From: Pedobacter psychrophilus
Lineage (GTDB): Bacteria; Bacteroidota; Bacteroidia; Sphingobacteriales; Sphingobacteriaceae
NCBI RefSeq assembly: GCF_001652725.1
Contig: NZ_LWHJ01000030.1
Coordinates: 248,001-312,000, forward strand
Direction: 5' to 3'
Length of the DNA stretch: 64,000 bases
The notes under the pieces are model-generated. The model saw nothing but the letters and a program-made list of their open reading frames with translations, did no database searches and was not told where the DNA came from. Each line of letters opens with the position of its first letter. Within the stretch, counting starts at the first letter, position 1. Positions 45,536 to 55,289 of this stretch are shown here, in pieces. The position numbers and the translations under genes are program-made.

Positions 45536-48500
45536 CTAAATATCCTTTATATTATCATCTGGGATACGATCAATTAATTTTACGTAAGGATCTATGCCGC
45601 CTTTTACTGGTTCTCCTTTTACAGTGATTGTAACGGTATGTTCACCCGGAGTAAATTTGTATTTTTTAAGATATAATGGATTGGTTATTTCTCGTCCGGT
45701 TTTATCTTTAGTATTCGCAGCAAAAACGCCTATGTCAATATAATCATTCATGGTTGGTTCGGCCTTTTCATTTCCTTTGCTATCGGCGTACATTTTACGT
45801 GTAGAAATTTTTAGAGTAACCTTGTTTTCTCCCTTAATTTTAGTTGGTTCTACTTTTATATCTATTACTTTATTCTCGTACAGTGTAATTTTTTTCCAGG
45901 TATCTACTAAGTAGTATTTTAAAGAATCTGGTACATGTTTATCAATGGTGTTGTATAAATCATGACTGGTAGCAAAAGGCGGGTCTTCCTTAAATGCCCA
46001 TCGCTGATTAAACTCTTTTAAAGCAGTATTCAGTTTAGTTTCGCCTATTAAATCGCGAAGGCCGTATAATATTAATGCGCCTTTTTGATACCACTCATAA
46101 GGACGATTACAATCAATGAACAAATTTTCCTTTTTTGCTTCGTTAGCCCTGCCTTGTAAATATCCATCTAACTCTTGTTTTAAAAAGCGTTTCATGTTAT
46201 CTCTTCCGTATTTTCTTTCGCATAAAATTAAAGCTGTATATTCTGCTAAAGATTCCGAAATTAAATTTGCTCCAAGAGTGCGACTAGGAACCACTTGATG
46301 CCCCCACCATTGGTGAGCCAATTCATGTGCAGTTACAAAATAGCCATAGTCAAAATCTGAGGGTTTAAAATCCGCAGTATAACCAAATGCTTCAGAATAA
46401 GAAATTGTATTTGGAAAAGATTGGGCAAATTGGCGGTATTTAGGAAATTCTAATAACCTCAATTGACTAAATTGGTAATTGCTATAAGATTTTGAGTAAT
46501 AATCTAAACCATCTTTAAAAGCACTCATAAAACGATTTAAAATTTTATCATGTCCTTTATGGTAGTATAGTTCTAAATTTACGTTTTGGCCATTTGGTAA
46601 TTTTTGATTACTTTTTAATTCTAAATATTCAGCAGAAACTACATCAAAAAATAAATCTACTTTTGGTGAATTTTGTAAATAGCGGCTATAAACTCTTCCA
46701 TTTTTTTCCCAGCTATTAATCTTTTTACCCGGTGCTATAGCAGTTTGTCCTTTAATGGTGCTTACCGTAATATCCATAGAAACTAAATCTGCATCTTTGT
46801 TAAATAATAAATTACTTAGACCTTGTTTATCATTGTAAGGGGGTAATTGATCATCTTTTTTAGGTAAACCAAACTTTTTACGTTTTTCATCACTTTCAAG
46901 TTCTCCTTGTGAATCATACCCAAATGTTGGCAATCCACCAGAGAAAAAAGTTCCGTTTTTTAGAATATTTGTTCCTGATTGGTCGTTAGTAAACCCCGGA
47001 TTTGTATTTACAGAATAAACTTCTAAAACTGCCGAATCCTTAGGCATTAAAGGTTTTGCTAAATGGTAAATTCTATAATTAATAGTGTCTTTTTTAGAAC
47101 GGAATAGGTTAAATTTTCCTCTTTTAGAAATTAAAGGATAACTGATGTTTTTAATAGAAACACCATTATATTTTATGCTAAAAGAATCTAAAGAACTACC
47201 ATTTAAATGAATATCTTTTATAGGTTGGGTGCTTTTATTTTCGATTTTAAGTTTAGCATTAGTATGTGTTGTTCGGGTATTAGGAAAAACATCAATAGTA
47301 ACTTTTATAGATGTAACTTTTGGCTGGATAATGTTTTCGTATTTTTTTAGCTTCTTTTCATATTCTGCTTGGCGATACCTTCCCTCATCTACAGTTAAGT
47401 AATTGTTTAAAATACTCACATTATAATAGGTATAAATACCAGTTGCTATAAATCCTAAAAAAAACAAAGCCATGGCATAAGGCACAAAACCTTTAAACCT
47501 TTGTTTAGCCATTTGATATCTTTCCTTGCGGCCCGATAGAGCCCCACGATTAAAAAATAAGGCCGCTAAGGTGAGTAAAAATGAACCGAATAAAATCCAG
47601 TATAAATTGAACCAGAATATTCCCTTTATCGAACTATTTATACCATCCATATCAGACCATTGGTAGGCTGGGAAATAAGAATAGAAAAACAAATTGTAAT
47701 TCATTTCACCAAAAGTACGGAGCATAAACATCGCTATCCAAATGAGCAAACCTACAGCATGGCCAGCAAATTTATTATTTACAAAAATGTGTACAGTAAA
47801 AGATAAAAACACAATTTGCATATATTGAGGAAAGCTAATGAGGTACAATTCTTTAAAATAAACAGGGAAATTAAAATCAAAATATCCTTTTATAACTTGT
47901 ACTATAATTCCAATTATTAAAGGAAAAGTAGCTAATAACAATGCTAAGCCAGTTAAACCCAAAAGTTTTGACCCATATAAAACCCAATCTGGAGTAGGTA
48001 GCGCATCATTAATTAAACCAAAGCCACTTGCCTTTTCTCTATGAACAGATTCTCCAGTATAAAAAATAATGATGATGAAAATGAACAATACATAATCAAA
48101 GTTTTTGTATTGCATTAAGTTTACTGTAAGCGGTAATGAAGCCACGCTATAAGTAGTAATTCCTATCCAAAAATCAATGCCTAAAAATATAATAGCACCT
48201 AATAAAATAGCTTTAAAATAATTATCTCTGACAATGTTTAGGAACTCAATTTTAGATAGGTTGAGCATTATTTTCCTATAATAGCCAGCGGTGAAATTGA
48301 TACTAACCACCGGCATTTTATTGCCGAAAAATTGTTTCTTAACTTCTGAAATATTAGTTTTTGATTTTGTTTTACTTCCAGAGAAAAAACGCTCTAAACT
48401 AAAACTGAAATAAGTAATTAATAGAATTAGTAATCCTAAACCACTCCATAACAACCTGTTTACTAAAAACAGGCCTTTAATTGGTACTAATAAAGTGTTC

Positions 48501-49186
48501 TTTTCTACCGGCGTATAAAAACGAGTTTCTAGATTAAAGGTGTTAACTGCGAAAGCATCAAGTACTTTTACAAGTTCTTTATTATCGATATCTCTTGTCA
48601 AAAAATTAGATAATAAATATGCAATAAACAGGAGGATACTTCCAGTATAAATCACTTTTACATTTTTGAAAAATGCTACTAATCCAAAGAATATAGATGA
48701 TGCTAAAAAAAGGTTAGGTAATGTTAAAGTTAAATAGGGATAAATATAATTAGCAAGATGATTAGGCCCTATCCTTTCTGCAGGTACCCAGCCAAAAATT
48801 GGCCCAATTAAAGCGCCCAAATAAAAACCAATTGACAAAGACATCCCAATAATGGCTACAAAAATAAAAGATCCAAAATAGCGTCCCCAAAAATATCCTG
48901 CCTTAGAAATAGGGTAGGTTAAGTAATAATTTTTGGTATTATGTTCAATATCCCTATAGAGTGGAACGCCCATAATTGCCGAGCAAACCAACATCATTAC
49001 CATACTAAAGAATACATTACCTTCGGCAATTACATAAGCAGAATTATGAAATACTTTTTCTGTTGCAGGTGTTGAGCCAGTTGCGGAAGATAAAAAGGCA
49101 ATTAATAAAAAGACTAAAAAATAAATATAGGTCGCAGGTCTTTTGATCCTATATTTTAGTTCGAAAATGAATATTTGCCAAAACAT
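45536..49186 (-). CDS. ABC transporter permease / M1 family aminopeptidase fusion
   Basis: This 1216-residue protein has an N-terminal half with about twelve membrane helices of ABC-2 type (starting IFIFELKYRIKRPATYIYFL) and a C-terminal M1-like peptidase with the zinc motif HELAH (954-958) and the third ligand Glu in ISESLAEY. The Glu is 19 residues after the second His, as in this fusion group. The GAMEN-like region reads ISYSEAFGY, so the N-terminal recognition site is altered. The ATPase lies 10 bases upstream. Substrate is unknown; peptide handling at the membrane is inferred. Confidence 0.9.
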   Translation of the reverse strand: MFWQIFIFELKYRIKRPATYIYFLVFLLIAFLSSATGSTPATEKVFHNSAYVIAEGNVFFSMVMMLVCSAIMGVPLYRDIEHNTKNYYLTYPISKAGYFWGRYFGSFIFVAIIGMSLSIGFYLGALIGPIFGWVPAERIGPNHLANYIYPYLTLTLPNLFLASSIFFGLVAFFKNVKVIYTGSILLFIAYLLSNFLTRDIDNKELVKVLDAFAVNTFNLETRFYTPVEKNTLLVPIKGLFLVNRLLWSGLGLLILLITYFSFSLERFFSGSKTKSKTNISEVKKQFFGNKMPVVSINFTAGYYRKIMLNLSKIEFLNIVRDNYFKAILLGAIIFLGIDFWIGITTYSVASLPLTVNLMQYKNFDYVLFIFIIIIFYTGESVHREKASGFGLINDALPTPDWVLYGSKLLGLTGLALLLATFPLIIGIIVQVIKGYFDFNFPVYFKELYLISFPQYMQIVFLSFTVHIFVNNKFAGHAVGLLIWIAMFMLRTFGEMNYNLFFYSYFPAYQWSDMDGINSSIKGIFWFNLYWILFGSFLLTLAALFFNRGALSGRKERYQMAKQRFKGFVPYAMALFFLGFIATGIYTYYNVSILNNYLTVDEGRYRQAEYEKKLKKYENIIQPKVTSIKVTIDVFPNTRTTHTNAKLKIENKSTQPIKDIHLNGSSLDSFSIKYNGVSIKNISYPLISKRGKFNLFRSKKDTINYRIYHLAKPLMPKDSAVLEVYSVNTNPGFTNDQSGTNILKNGTFFSGGLPTFGYDSQGELESDEKRKKFGLPKKDDQLPPYNDKQGLSNLLFNKDADLVSMDITVSTIKGQTAIAPGKKINSWEKNGRVYSRYLQNSPKVDLFFDVVSAEYLELKSNQKLPNGQNVNLELYYHKGHDKILNRFMSAFKDGLDYYSKSYSNYQFSQLRLLEFPKYRQFAQSFPNTISYSEAFGYTADFKPSDFDYGYFVTAHELAHQWWGHQVVPSRTLGANLISESLAEYTALILCERKYGRDNMKRFLKQELDGYLQGRANEAKKENLFIDCNRPYEWYQKGALILYGLRDLIGETKLNTALKEFNQRWAFKEDPPFATSHDLYNTIDKHVPDSLKYYLVDTWKKITLYENKVIDIKVEPTKIKGENKVTLKISTRKMYADSKGNEKAEPTMNDYIDIGVFAANTKDKTGREITNPLYLKKYKFTPGEHTVTITVKGEPVKGGIDPYVKLIDRIPDDNIKDI

Positions 49187-49196
49187 AAAAATAGGT

Positions 49197-50084
49197 TTAA
49201 AGTGTAACTACGTCAGTTTTTTGAGAAATAGTATGGAAATATACATCCTCTAATATGGCAGGTGAGCTTATAAAGCCATTCCCAGGATCTGTATCGCTAA
49301 CAATTCTTACATTTAAAGCTCCACTTTTTAATTGAGTTGATATTAGATTGTATTTTTCTTTATATAGTAATACCTCTTCTTTATCTATAGACTTATTGTA
49401 AACCTTACCGTCTACTAATCCAATTGCTTCGTCAGGATTGCCTTTATATAAAAGCTCTCCCAAACAAATAATTGCAAAGTCTGAACACAGTGTTCGCACA
49501 TCTTCTACAATATGGGTAGAAAGAATGACAATGGTGTTTTCGCCAATTTGGCTTAGTAAATTATAGAATCTATTTCTTTCTGCTGGATCTAAACCTGCAG
49601 TTGGTTCATCAACAATTATCAATTTTGGGCTGCCAATTAGTGCTTGAGCGATGCCAAAACGTTGTTTCATCCCGCCAGAATAAGTGCCTAAATTTTTATG
49701 TTTATGGCTTTGAAGATTTACTTTTTCTAATAAATAAGCAATCACTTCTTTTCTTTCTTTAGGATTTGATATGCCTTTTAGCTGGGCAATATGATCCAAC
49801 ATCTGTTCGGCTTTTATTTTAGGATAAACGCCAAAATCTTGAGGGAGATAACCTAAATTGCGTCTAACATATTCTTTATCCTTTAACACATCTATATCAT
49901 CTAACATTACAGATCCAGAATCGGCTTCTTGTAAAGTTGCTAATGTGCGCATTAGAGATGATTTTCCTGCTCCGTTTGGCCCTAATAAACCAAACATACC
50001 TTTGTTAATTTCTAAAGAAATATTTTGGAGAGCCTTTACCCCGTTGGGATAAGTTTTAGAAAGAGAGTTGATAGTCAGTTTCAT
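49197..50084 (-). CDS. ABC transporter ATP-binding protein
   Basis: The 295-residue ATPase has Walker A GPNGAGKS (35-42), signature YSGGMKQRFG, Walker B LIIVDEPTAGLDP and the switch His in ILSTHIVED. Its C-terminal 80 residues are a small extra domain. With the permease/peptidase fusion encoded immediately downstream it forms one transporter. ATG at 50084. The pair resembles ABC-2 exporters of drug or multidrug type. Confidence 0.93.
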   Translation of the reverse strand: MKLTINSLSKTYPNGVKALQNISLEINKGMFGLLGPNGAGKSSLMRTLATLQEADSGSVMLDDIDVLKDKEYVRRNLGYLPQDFGVYPKIKAEQMLDHIAQLKGISNPKERKEVIAYLLEKVNLQSHKHKNLGTYSGGMKQRFGIAQALIGSPKLIIVDEPTAGLDPAERNRFYNLLSQIGENTIVILSTHIVEDVRTLCSDFAIICLGELLYKGNPDEAIGLVDGKVYNKSIDKEEVLLYKEKYNLISTQLKSGALNVRIVSDTDPGNGFISSPAILEDVYFHTISQKTDVVTL

Positions 50085-50183
50085 AAAGAAAAAATTTTTT
50101 GAAAATATAGAAATAAAATTTCTTCAATTCAAAAAAAATTACAATAATTTTTTGTTTATCAGCTTGTTAGCTATAGAATTAGC

Positions 50184-51293
50184 TTAAGAAGAAGTTAAAT
50201 ATTGATAAATTAACTTTGCCGATTTTTCAGATGCGCCCGCTTCCCCCATTTTTTTCAATAAAATATTATAATTTTCTAGCATTTCATTTCGCTTAGGCTG
50301 AGTTAAAATATCATCTAATTCATTAGAAATCATGGTGAGGTTACAATCTTCTTGGATAAGTTCGGTTACGGTTTTTTTATCCATAATCAAATTCACCAAA
50401 GATATAAACCTAATTTTCACCAACATTCTGGCAATGCCGATTGAAATTTTGCTGCCTTTGTATAAAACTACTTGAGGGACTTTAAATAATGCAGTTTCTA
50501 AAGTTGCTGTTCCTGATGTGACCAAAGCTGCCTCGGCAATGTTCAATAAATCGTAGGTGGCGTTAAATACAATTGTAATTTCTAATCCATTTAAATATTG
50601 CTGATAAAAATCTTTATTGAATGATGGTGCCCCAGCAATTACAAATTGATAATTAGGAAACGAATTGATGACACCCAACATATCTGGTAAAATATAATTG
50701 AGCTCCTGCTTTCTGCTTCCTGGCAGTAAAGCGATAATTGGTTTTTCGTTAAGATTGTTTTCTATTCTAAAATTGAGGTTAGGCGTAAAAGCAGCTTTTG
50801 CATCTAAAAGAGGATTGCCTACATAATCTACTTCCATTCCCCATTTATGGTAAAAATCGACCTCAAAAGGTAGAATGCAGAACATTTTATCTACATCTCG
50901 TTTAATTTTTAAAACTCTTTTTTGGTTCCATGCCCAAACTTTTGGCGAGATATAATAGTAAACTTTGATGCCTTGTTCTTTGGCAAATTTGGCAATCTTT
51001 AAATTGAAACCAGGGAAATCTATCAACACTAAAACGTCAGGGCGATTTTGCAAAATATCTTCTTTACATTTTTTGATGTTTTTGAGAATGGTTGGCAAAT
51101 TCATGGCGACTTCTAAAAAGCCCATAAAAGCCATATCAGAATAATGCTTTACCAATTTGCCACCTTGAGCTTGCATCAAATCTCCTCCGTAAAACCTAAA
51201 ATCGGCTTTTTCATCTACCTCTTTTAAAGTTTTTATAAGGTTGGAGCCATGTAAATCTCCAGATGCTTCGCCAGCGATAAGGTAGTATTTCAT
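50184..51293 (-). CDS. lpxB: Lipid-A-disaccharide synthase
   Basis: The 369-residue GT19 enzyme joins UDP-2,3-diacylglucosamine and lipid X to form the lipid A disaccharide. It starts YYLIAGEASGDLHGSNLI, has FYGGDLMQAQGG, YYISPKVWAWN (residues 113-123) and LLPGSRKQELNYIL, all hallmarks of LpxB, and ends with the C-terminal swap helix. It lies in a surE-hypothetical-lpxB order common in this phylum. ATG at 51293. Its presence shows that the organism makes a lipid A-based outer membrane. Confidence 0.95.
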   Translation of the reverse strand: MKYYLIAGEASGDLHGSNLIKTLKEVDEKADFRFYGGDLMQAQGGKLVKHYSDMAFMGFLEVAMNLPTILKNIKKCKEDILQNRPDVLVLIDFPGFNLKIAKFAKEQGIKVYYYISPKVWAWNQKRVLKIKRDVDKMFCILPFEVDFYHKWGMEVDYVGNPLLDAKAAFTPNLNFRIENNLNEKPIIALLPGSRKQELNYILPDMLGVINSFPNYQFVIAGAPSFNKDFYQQYLNGLEITIVFNATYDLLNIAEAALVTSGTATLETALFKVPQVVLYKGSKISIGIARMLVKIRFISLVNLIMDKKTVTELIQEDCNLTMISNELDDILTQPKRNEMLENYNILLKKMGEAGASEKSAKLIYQYLTSS

Positions 51294-51403
51294 TATTGGG
51301 AGATGTGAGAATTGAAATATGAGAATTGAGAATCTAGATTGGAGAATCGAGATAAAAGAGTTAAGATGAAAGAACTTAATCTAATGTAGATGCTTTGATT
51401 ATT

Positions 51404-51498
51404 GGGTGCGTTAACGATAGGAACGGCATCCTTTTTTTGCTCTATACATAACGCAGGTAGCAAAAAAAGATATAGTGGATAGCGTGTTAAAACGCCCA
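51404..51498 (+). repeat. Dispersed intergenic repeat, copy B
   Basis: GCGTTAACGATAGGAACGG, CATCC, CTTTTTTTGC, a 19-base loop, GCAAAAAAAG, ATATAGTGGATAGC, and AACGCCC. The inner T and A runs form a 10-base stem and the outer GCGTT and AACGC pair. It lies between a hypothetical membrane protein gene and lpxB. A frame of 83 codons on the minus strand runs through it but looks spurious. Confidence 0.8.
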
Positions 51499-51554
51499 AA
51501 TTCTTATACATTATATTCTTTATTAAAGTCATCTCAAAAATCACTCAACATTTA

Positions 51555-51830
51555 CTACTTATTAAACTTATAATAAAAGAAGATAAATGCACACACAAAA
51601 GTTGCGGAAATGATGCCTTTTGCTGTTTGCTCCATATCTTTTTTATAGGCATATTTTAATAAAATCATATTGATTGCAACACAACCAATATATAATAAAT
51701 CGTCTTTTTGGAAGATGATTAGGTTCTTTTTGATAATTTCTACAATAAAAAAAGCGACAGCAGGGAAAAACAACCCTGCTCCTAAACCTAGCCAAACACT
51801 ATCTTTTTTAAATATTGAAATTCCACGCAT
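51555..51830 (-). CDS. Hypothetical membrane protein, three helices
   Basis: The 91-residue protein has three hydrophobic segments: VWLGLGAGLFFPAVAFFIVE, LLYIGCVAINMILLKYAY and GIISATFVCAFIFFYY, with a lysine-rich loop between the last two. I recognise no family with confidence. It overlaps surE by 23 bases and precedes lpxB, so it is likely co-expressed with both. Confidence 0.65.
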   Translation of the reverse strand: MRGISIFKKDSVWLGLGAGLFFPAVAFFIVEIIKKNLIIFQKDDLLYIGCVAINMILLKYAYKKDMEQTAKGIISATFVCAFIFFYYKFNK

Positions 51831-52584
51831 TTAATGAAGAGATTGCGTGGTGTGCCGTCATATCAAATTGAACCGGAACCACAGATACATAATGATTATT
51901 TAATGCCCAAACGTCAGAATCTTCCCCTTTATCATTGTTTTGGAAAACTCCAGTTAACCAATAATAATTACGTTTATATGGGTCTTGACGTTCCTCAAAA
52001 TCTTCGGCCCATTTCGCATTAGCTTGTCGGCAAATTTTGATGCCTTTTAATGGTTTATCATTTTTAGGAAAATTAACATTTAGCAAAACGCCTTGTTGCA
52101 ATCCATTAGCTAAAACTTGAGTACAAATTTCTTTGATGTATTTTTTACAGCCTACAAAATCGGCTTCCCAAGTATAATCATCGTATGAAAATCCAACTGA
52201 TGGAATACTTTCTATGGCACCTTCTACCGCTGCCGACATGGTTCCAGAATAGATAACATTAATGGAATTATTTAAACCATGATTAATTCCTGAAACGCAT
52301 AAATCGGGCTTTTGACCCTTAAAAATTTTATTAACGGCTAGCTTTACACAATCAACAGGAGTGCCGCTGCATTTATACATTTCTACGCCTTCGTAAAGTT
52401 TAATTTTATCTAAACGCAATGGTTTGCCAATAGTTATTGCATGGCCCATACCACTTTGTGGACTATCTGGTGCAACAACGGTTACTTCGCCAAGCTCTTT
52501 TACAACTTCTATTAATGCTTTTATACCTGGTGCGGTTACGCCATCATCGTTTACAACCAGTATTCTATATTTTTTATCTGCCAT
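51808..52584 (-). CDS. surE: 5'/3'-nucleotidase SurE
   Basis: The 258-residue enzyme dephosphorylates nucleoside monophosphates. Motifs are RILVVNDDGVTAPGI (7-21), whose DD binds the metal, VVAPDSPQSGMGHAIT, SGTPVDCVKLA and VSGINHGLN. The start at ATG 52584 (MADKKYRILV) is preferred; a longer reading from 52629 would add 15 residues lying in the divergent promoter region of the ClC gene. It overlaps the downstream hypothetical gene by 23 bases. Confidence 0.94.
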   Translation of the reverse strand: MADKKYRILVVNDDGVTAPGIKALIEVVKELGEVTVVAPDSPQSGMGHAITIGKPLRLDKIKLYEGVEMYKCSGTPVDCVKLAVNKIFKGQKPDLCVSGINHGLNNSINVIYSGTMSAAVEGAIESIPSVGFSYDDYTWEADFVGCKKYIKEICTQVLANGLQQGVLLNVNFPKNDKPLKGIKICRQANAKWAEDFEERQDPYKRNYYWLTGVFQNNDKGEDSDVWALNNHYVSVVPVQFDMTAHHAISSLNAWNFNI

Positions 52585-52610
52585 TTTAGAATAATTTATC
52601 ATATTTGAGT

Positions 52611-54401
52611 ATGCCCATGAGAAACCCAATTACATCTACAAAGATAAAAAAGCTAAGGGTTAAATTTAGGCGCATTGCCGAAAAGCAAAAAAACAAACAA
52701 ATCACCATTATTTTTCTAAGCATTTTGGTGGGTTTGATAGTTGGTTTAGCTGCTATAGCTATCAAGCAGATCACTTATGGCATTGAAAATTATGCTACCA
52801 AATTTTTTCCTGGTTTCTTATTGATTTTGACTCCATTAGTAGGTTTACTATTGGTAAACATCTTAAATATAAATGTTTTTAAGAAAGTAGCTGACTATAA
52901 AGGAATGCGTAATGTGATTGATTCGATAGAAAACCATCAATCTTTTATAAAGCTTAGGCTGATTTATACCAAGTTTATTACCGCTGGTATTACGATAGGT
53001 TTTGGAGGTAGCTCTGGAATGGAGTCGGCAATTATTACTTCTGGAGCTTCAATTGGCTCTAATATGGGTAAATCATTCGGTTTAAATTATCAATTAAGAA
53101 CACTTTTAATAGGTTGCGGAACAGCTGGTGGAATATCAGCAATGTATAATGCACCAATTGGTGGATTTCTTTTCGCTTTGGAGGTTATTCTTCCAGAATT
53201 TACTCCTGCATTGTTAATTCCACTATTACTTTCTTCTGCAACCGGAAAGATTTTGTTTGAGCTAATAATGGGTGAAAACTTAAGGTTTGATGAACATATA
53301 GATAGTTTTTCTTACCACAGTTTGCCTTATGTGATATTGGTTGGTTTGGCTGGAGCCTTAACCGCCATGTACATGAAAAAAACTTATAGCTTATGTTTTA
53401 AGTACTTATCAAGGTTAAATAATCCTTATGTAATTGCCTTGGTTGGTGGTTCTGTCTTAGGGTTATTAATATATTTTTTTCCTGCTCTTTACGGTGAAGG
53501 TTATGTTTCTATTAATGATTTACTGCATAATAACGAAGCAGGCATATGGAAAAATTCTATTTTGGCAAATCCGGGTTTTCAGCCTTTTCATGGTACGTTT
53601 ATTTTAATTGTACTTTTCTTTTTACGACCAGTAACTACAGGTTTAAGTTTAGGCTCTGGAGGAGAAGGCGGTTATTTTGCACCTAGTTTAGTGGCTGGAG
53701 GTTTAACAGGATACCTAGTTTTTAAACTGATATTTTCAATCTACGGAAGTAGGTTAGGATTAGAGCCAAATACATTGATATTTTTAGGGATGGCAGCAAC
53801 TTTTGCCTGTGTAATGCGAGCACCCGTAACAGCCATATTTTTAATAGCCGATACCACTCAAAGTTATGGGTTGATAGTGCCTTTAATGATTACTACTACA
53901 ATTGCTTACACTTTCAAAAATTATATTGATTCTTATAATCCTTTGCAAAAAGGTGATCATGGCACTTTACAAATGGAAAAATTTATCCTTAATCAAATAA
54001 ATTTAAGGGATATTATTGAACCTATTTTTGGAAAAATAAAAGCAGACGATAAACTAAGAAAACTGATTGCTCATTTTTCTGGTCATGAAAATAGCGTTAC
54101 GCCAGTTTATGACGATAAGGAAAAAGTGATAGGTATTATTGAACTTAAAAAAGTGAGGGCTTTGATGAAGAACTTCGAAAGTTATGATTCTGTAAATGCT
54201 TCGGAATTAATGGATACAAATTTTGATGTGATAAATTATACTTCACTAAGAAAAACTTTATTAGATAATCCTTCCATAATAAAGGAGCATCACATTTTGA
54301 TAAGTAAAGAGGATATGATTATTGGACATGTTTCAAGTTATAAAATGCTGTCCATATATAATCAATATCTAAATAATCCTGATAGGTTGTTTGCGAAATA
54401 G
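52611..54401 (+). CDS. ClC-family chloride channel / transporter
   Basis: The protein is 597 residues from ATG 52611 (an ATG at 52617 is the alternative). It has about ten membrane segments, GGSSGMESA (132-140) in place of the usual GREGP loop but with the gating glutamate kept, and GSGGEGGYFAPSLVAGGLTG at the second anion-site loop. The C-terminal 120 residues form CBS-like regulatory sequence (SVTPVYDDKEKVIGII). It is divergent from surE. A CATATTTG near-match to the -7 box ends 3 bases before the first ATG. Confidence 0.92.
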   Translation: MPMRNPITSTKIKKLRVKFRRIAEKQKNKQITIIFLSILVGLIVGLAAIAIKQITYGIENYATKFFPGFLLILTPLVGLLLVNILNINVFKKVADYKGMRNVIDSIENHQSFIKLRLIYTKFITAGITIGFGGSSGMESAIITSGASIGSNMGKSFGLNYQLRTLLIGCGTAGGISAMYNAPIGGFLFALEVILPEFTPALLIPLLLSSATGKILFELIMGENLRFDEHIDSFSYHSLPYVILVGLAGALTAMYMKKTYSLCFKYLSRLNNPYVIALVGGSVLGLLIYFFPALYGEGYVSINDLLHNNEAGIWKNSILANPGFQPFHGTFILIVLFFLRPVTTGLSLGSGGEGGYFAPSLVAGGLTGYLVFKLIFSIYGSRLGLEPNTLIFLGMAATFACVMRAPVTAIFLIADTTQSYGLIVPLMITTTIAYTFKNYIDSYNPLQKGDHGTLQMEKFILNQINLRDIIEPIFGKIKADDKLRKLIAHFSGHENSVTPVYDDKEKVIGIIELKKVRALMKNFESYDSVNASELMDTNFDVINYTSLRKTLLDNPSIIKEHHILISKEDMIIGHVSSYKMLSIYNQYLNNPDRLFAK

Positions 54402-54417
54402 AAATCCTTATAAAAAG

Positions 54418-54448
54418 AGAAAAGGAAACGATGGGCGTTTCCTTTTCT
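54418..54448 (+). terminator. Hairpin after the ClC gene
   Basis: AGAAAAGGAAACG, loop ATGGG, CGTTTCCTTTTCT makes a 13-base stem 16 bases after the stop codon. No T tail follows, so it may work as a processing or rho-type end. Confidence 0.65.
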
Positions 54449-54629
54449 ACTAAACCTAAACCTAAACGTATGAAATTTATCTTCTTTTGAGTGAAGATGT
54501 TTATTAGTATACAAAGTGGATGCCAAAAATTATTTCAGCTATTAAATTTTACTATAGTTCTCATAAATGCATTAAAAATACCTGAATGATGGTATTTGTA
54601 TTTCGTATTAAATTTAGTTATTTAGTAAA

Positions 54630-55229
54630 ATGCGCTTTTGTTTGTACGCTTTACTATTAGTTCCTTTTATTTGTAATGCACAATCTTCATCATTGCAATA
54701 TGATATTTTCTTTAAAACCTCAAAAATAGGGGACATGCAAATCAATGCCTTTAAAGATGGGAATAAGTCTACTATAACTATGAAATCTTATGTAGAAGTA
54801 AGTTTTATTATTAGCCAAACCTTTAAAATTTTAGAAAAAGCTTTATTTGAAAACGATAAACTAATGTATTCTGAAGCCAGGCGTATAAAAAGTGGGACAA
54901 TTACTCTTGATAATCAGACAAAAGCTATAGATAATTATTACCATTTGAAAAATAAGGAAGGCAGTAAAATTTTAAAAACAAATGCCATAAGCTATAATTT
55001 TTTAATGCTTTATCTAAAAGAACCAAAAAACATCACTTCAGTGTATTCTGATAATTTTCAAAAGTTTTTAAGCATTACAAAGCTTAAAGACCATCATTTT
55101 AAAGTGGTTCTTCCCAATAATGACTATAATGAATACTTTTATATTAATGGATTATGTAGTATGGTTAAAATACACACTGGTTTTTTTAATGTAGAAATGA
55201 GGCAACAAAATATCTTCATCAAAGACTAA
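54630..55229 (+). CDS. Secreted DUF6134-like protein
   Basis: The 199-residue protein has a signal peptide (LYALLLVPFICNAQ, cleavage after Ala18) and a beta-rich body beginning LQYDIFFKTSKIGDMQINAF, which fits DUF6134, a family of secreted or periplasmic Bacteroidota proteins thought to form a beta barrel or lipocalin-like fold. It stands alone between the ClC and LysE genes. The family name is from memory of its pattern; no function is known. Confidence 0.6.
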   Translation: MRFCLYALLLVPFICNAQSSSLQYDIFFKTSKIGDMQINAFKDGNKSTITMKSYVEVSFIISQTFKILEKALFENDKLMYSEARRIKSGTITLDNQTKAIDNYYHLKNKEGSKILKTNAISYNFLMLYLKEPKNITSVYSDNFQKFLSITKLKDHHFKVVLPNNDYNEYFYINGLCSMVKIHTGFFNVEMRQQNIFIKD

Positions 55230-55276
55230 ATTCTATTTTAAAATTTTACGTATCGAAGTTACATTCTCAATTTATA

Positions 55277-55284
55277 TATATTTG
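55277..55284 (+). promoter_or_regulatory. Candidate -7 box, leaderless LysE gene
   Basis: TATATTTG matches TAnnTTTG and ends 5 bases before the ATG of the LysE-family gene. The transcript would start at or near the start codon. Confidence 0.5.
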
Positions 55285-55289
55285 AGGAC

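Noticed and set aside
51293-51544. 83-codon minus-strand frame between lpxB and the hypothetical membrane protein
   Set aside because: It reads through the dispersed repeat copy B, has no family pattern, and low-complexity Ser/Leu/Phe sequence, so it is treated as a by-product of the repeat.
54450-54476. Telomere-like AAACCTAAACCTAAACG tandem words
   Set aside because: Only about two and a half copies, between unrelated genes; too short to mean more than chance.
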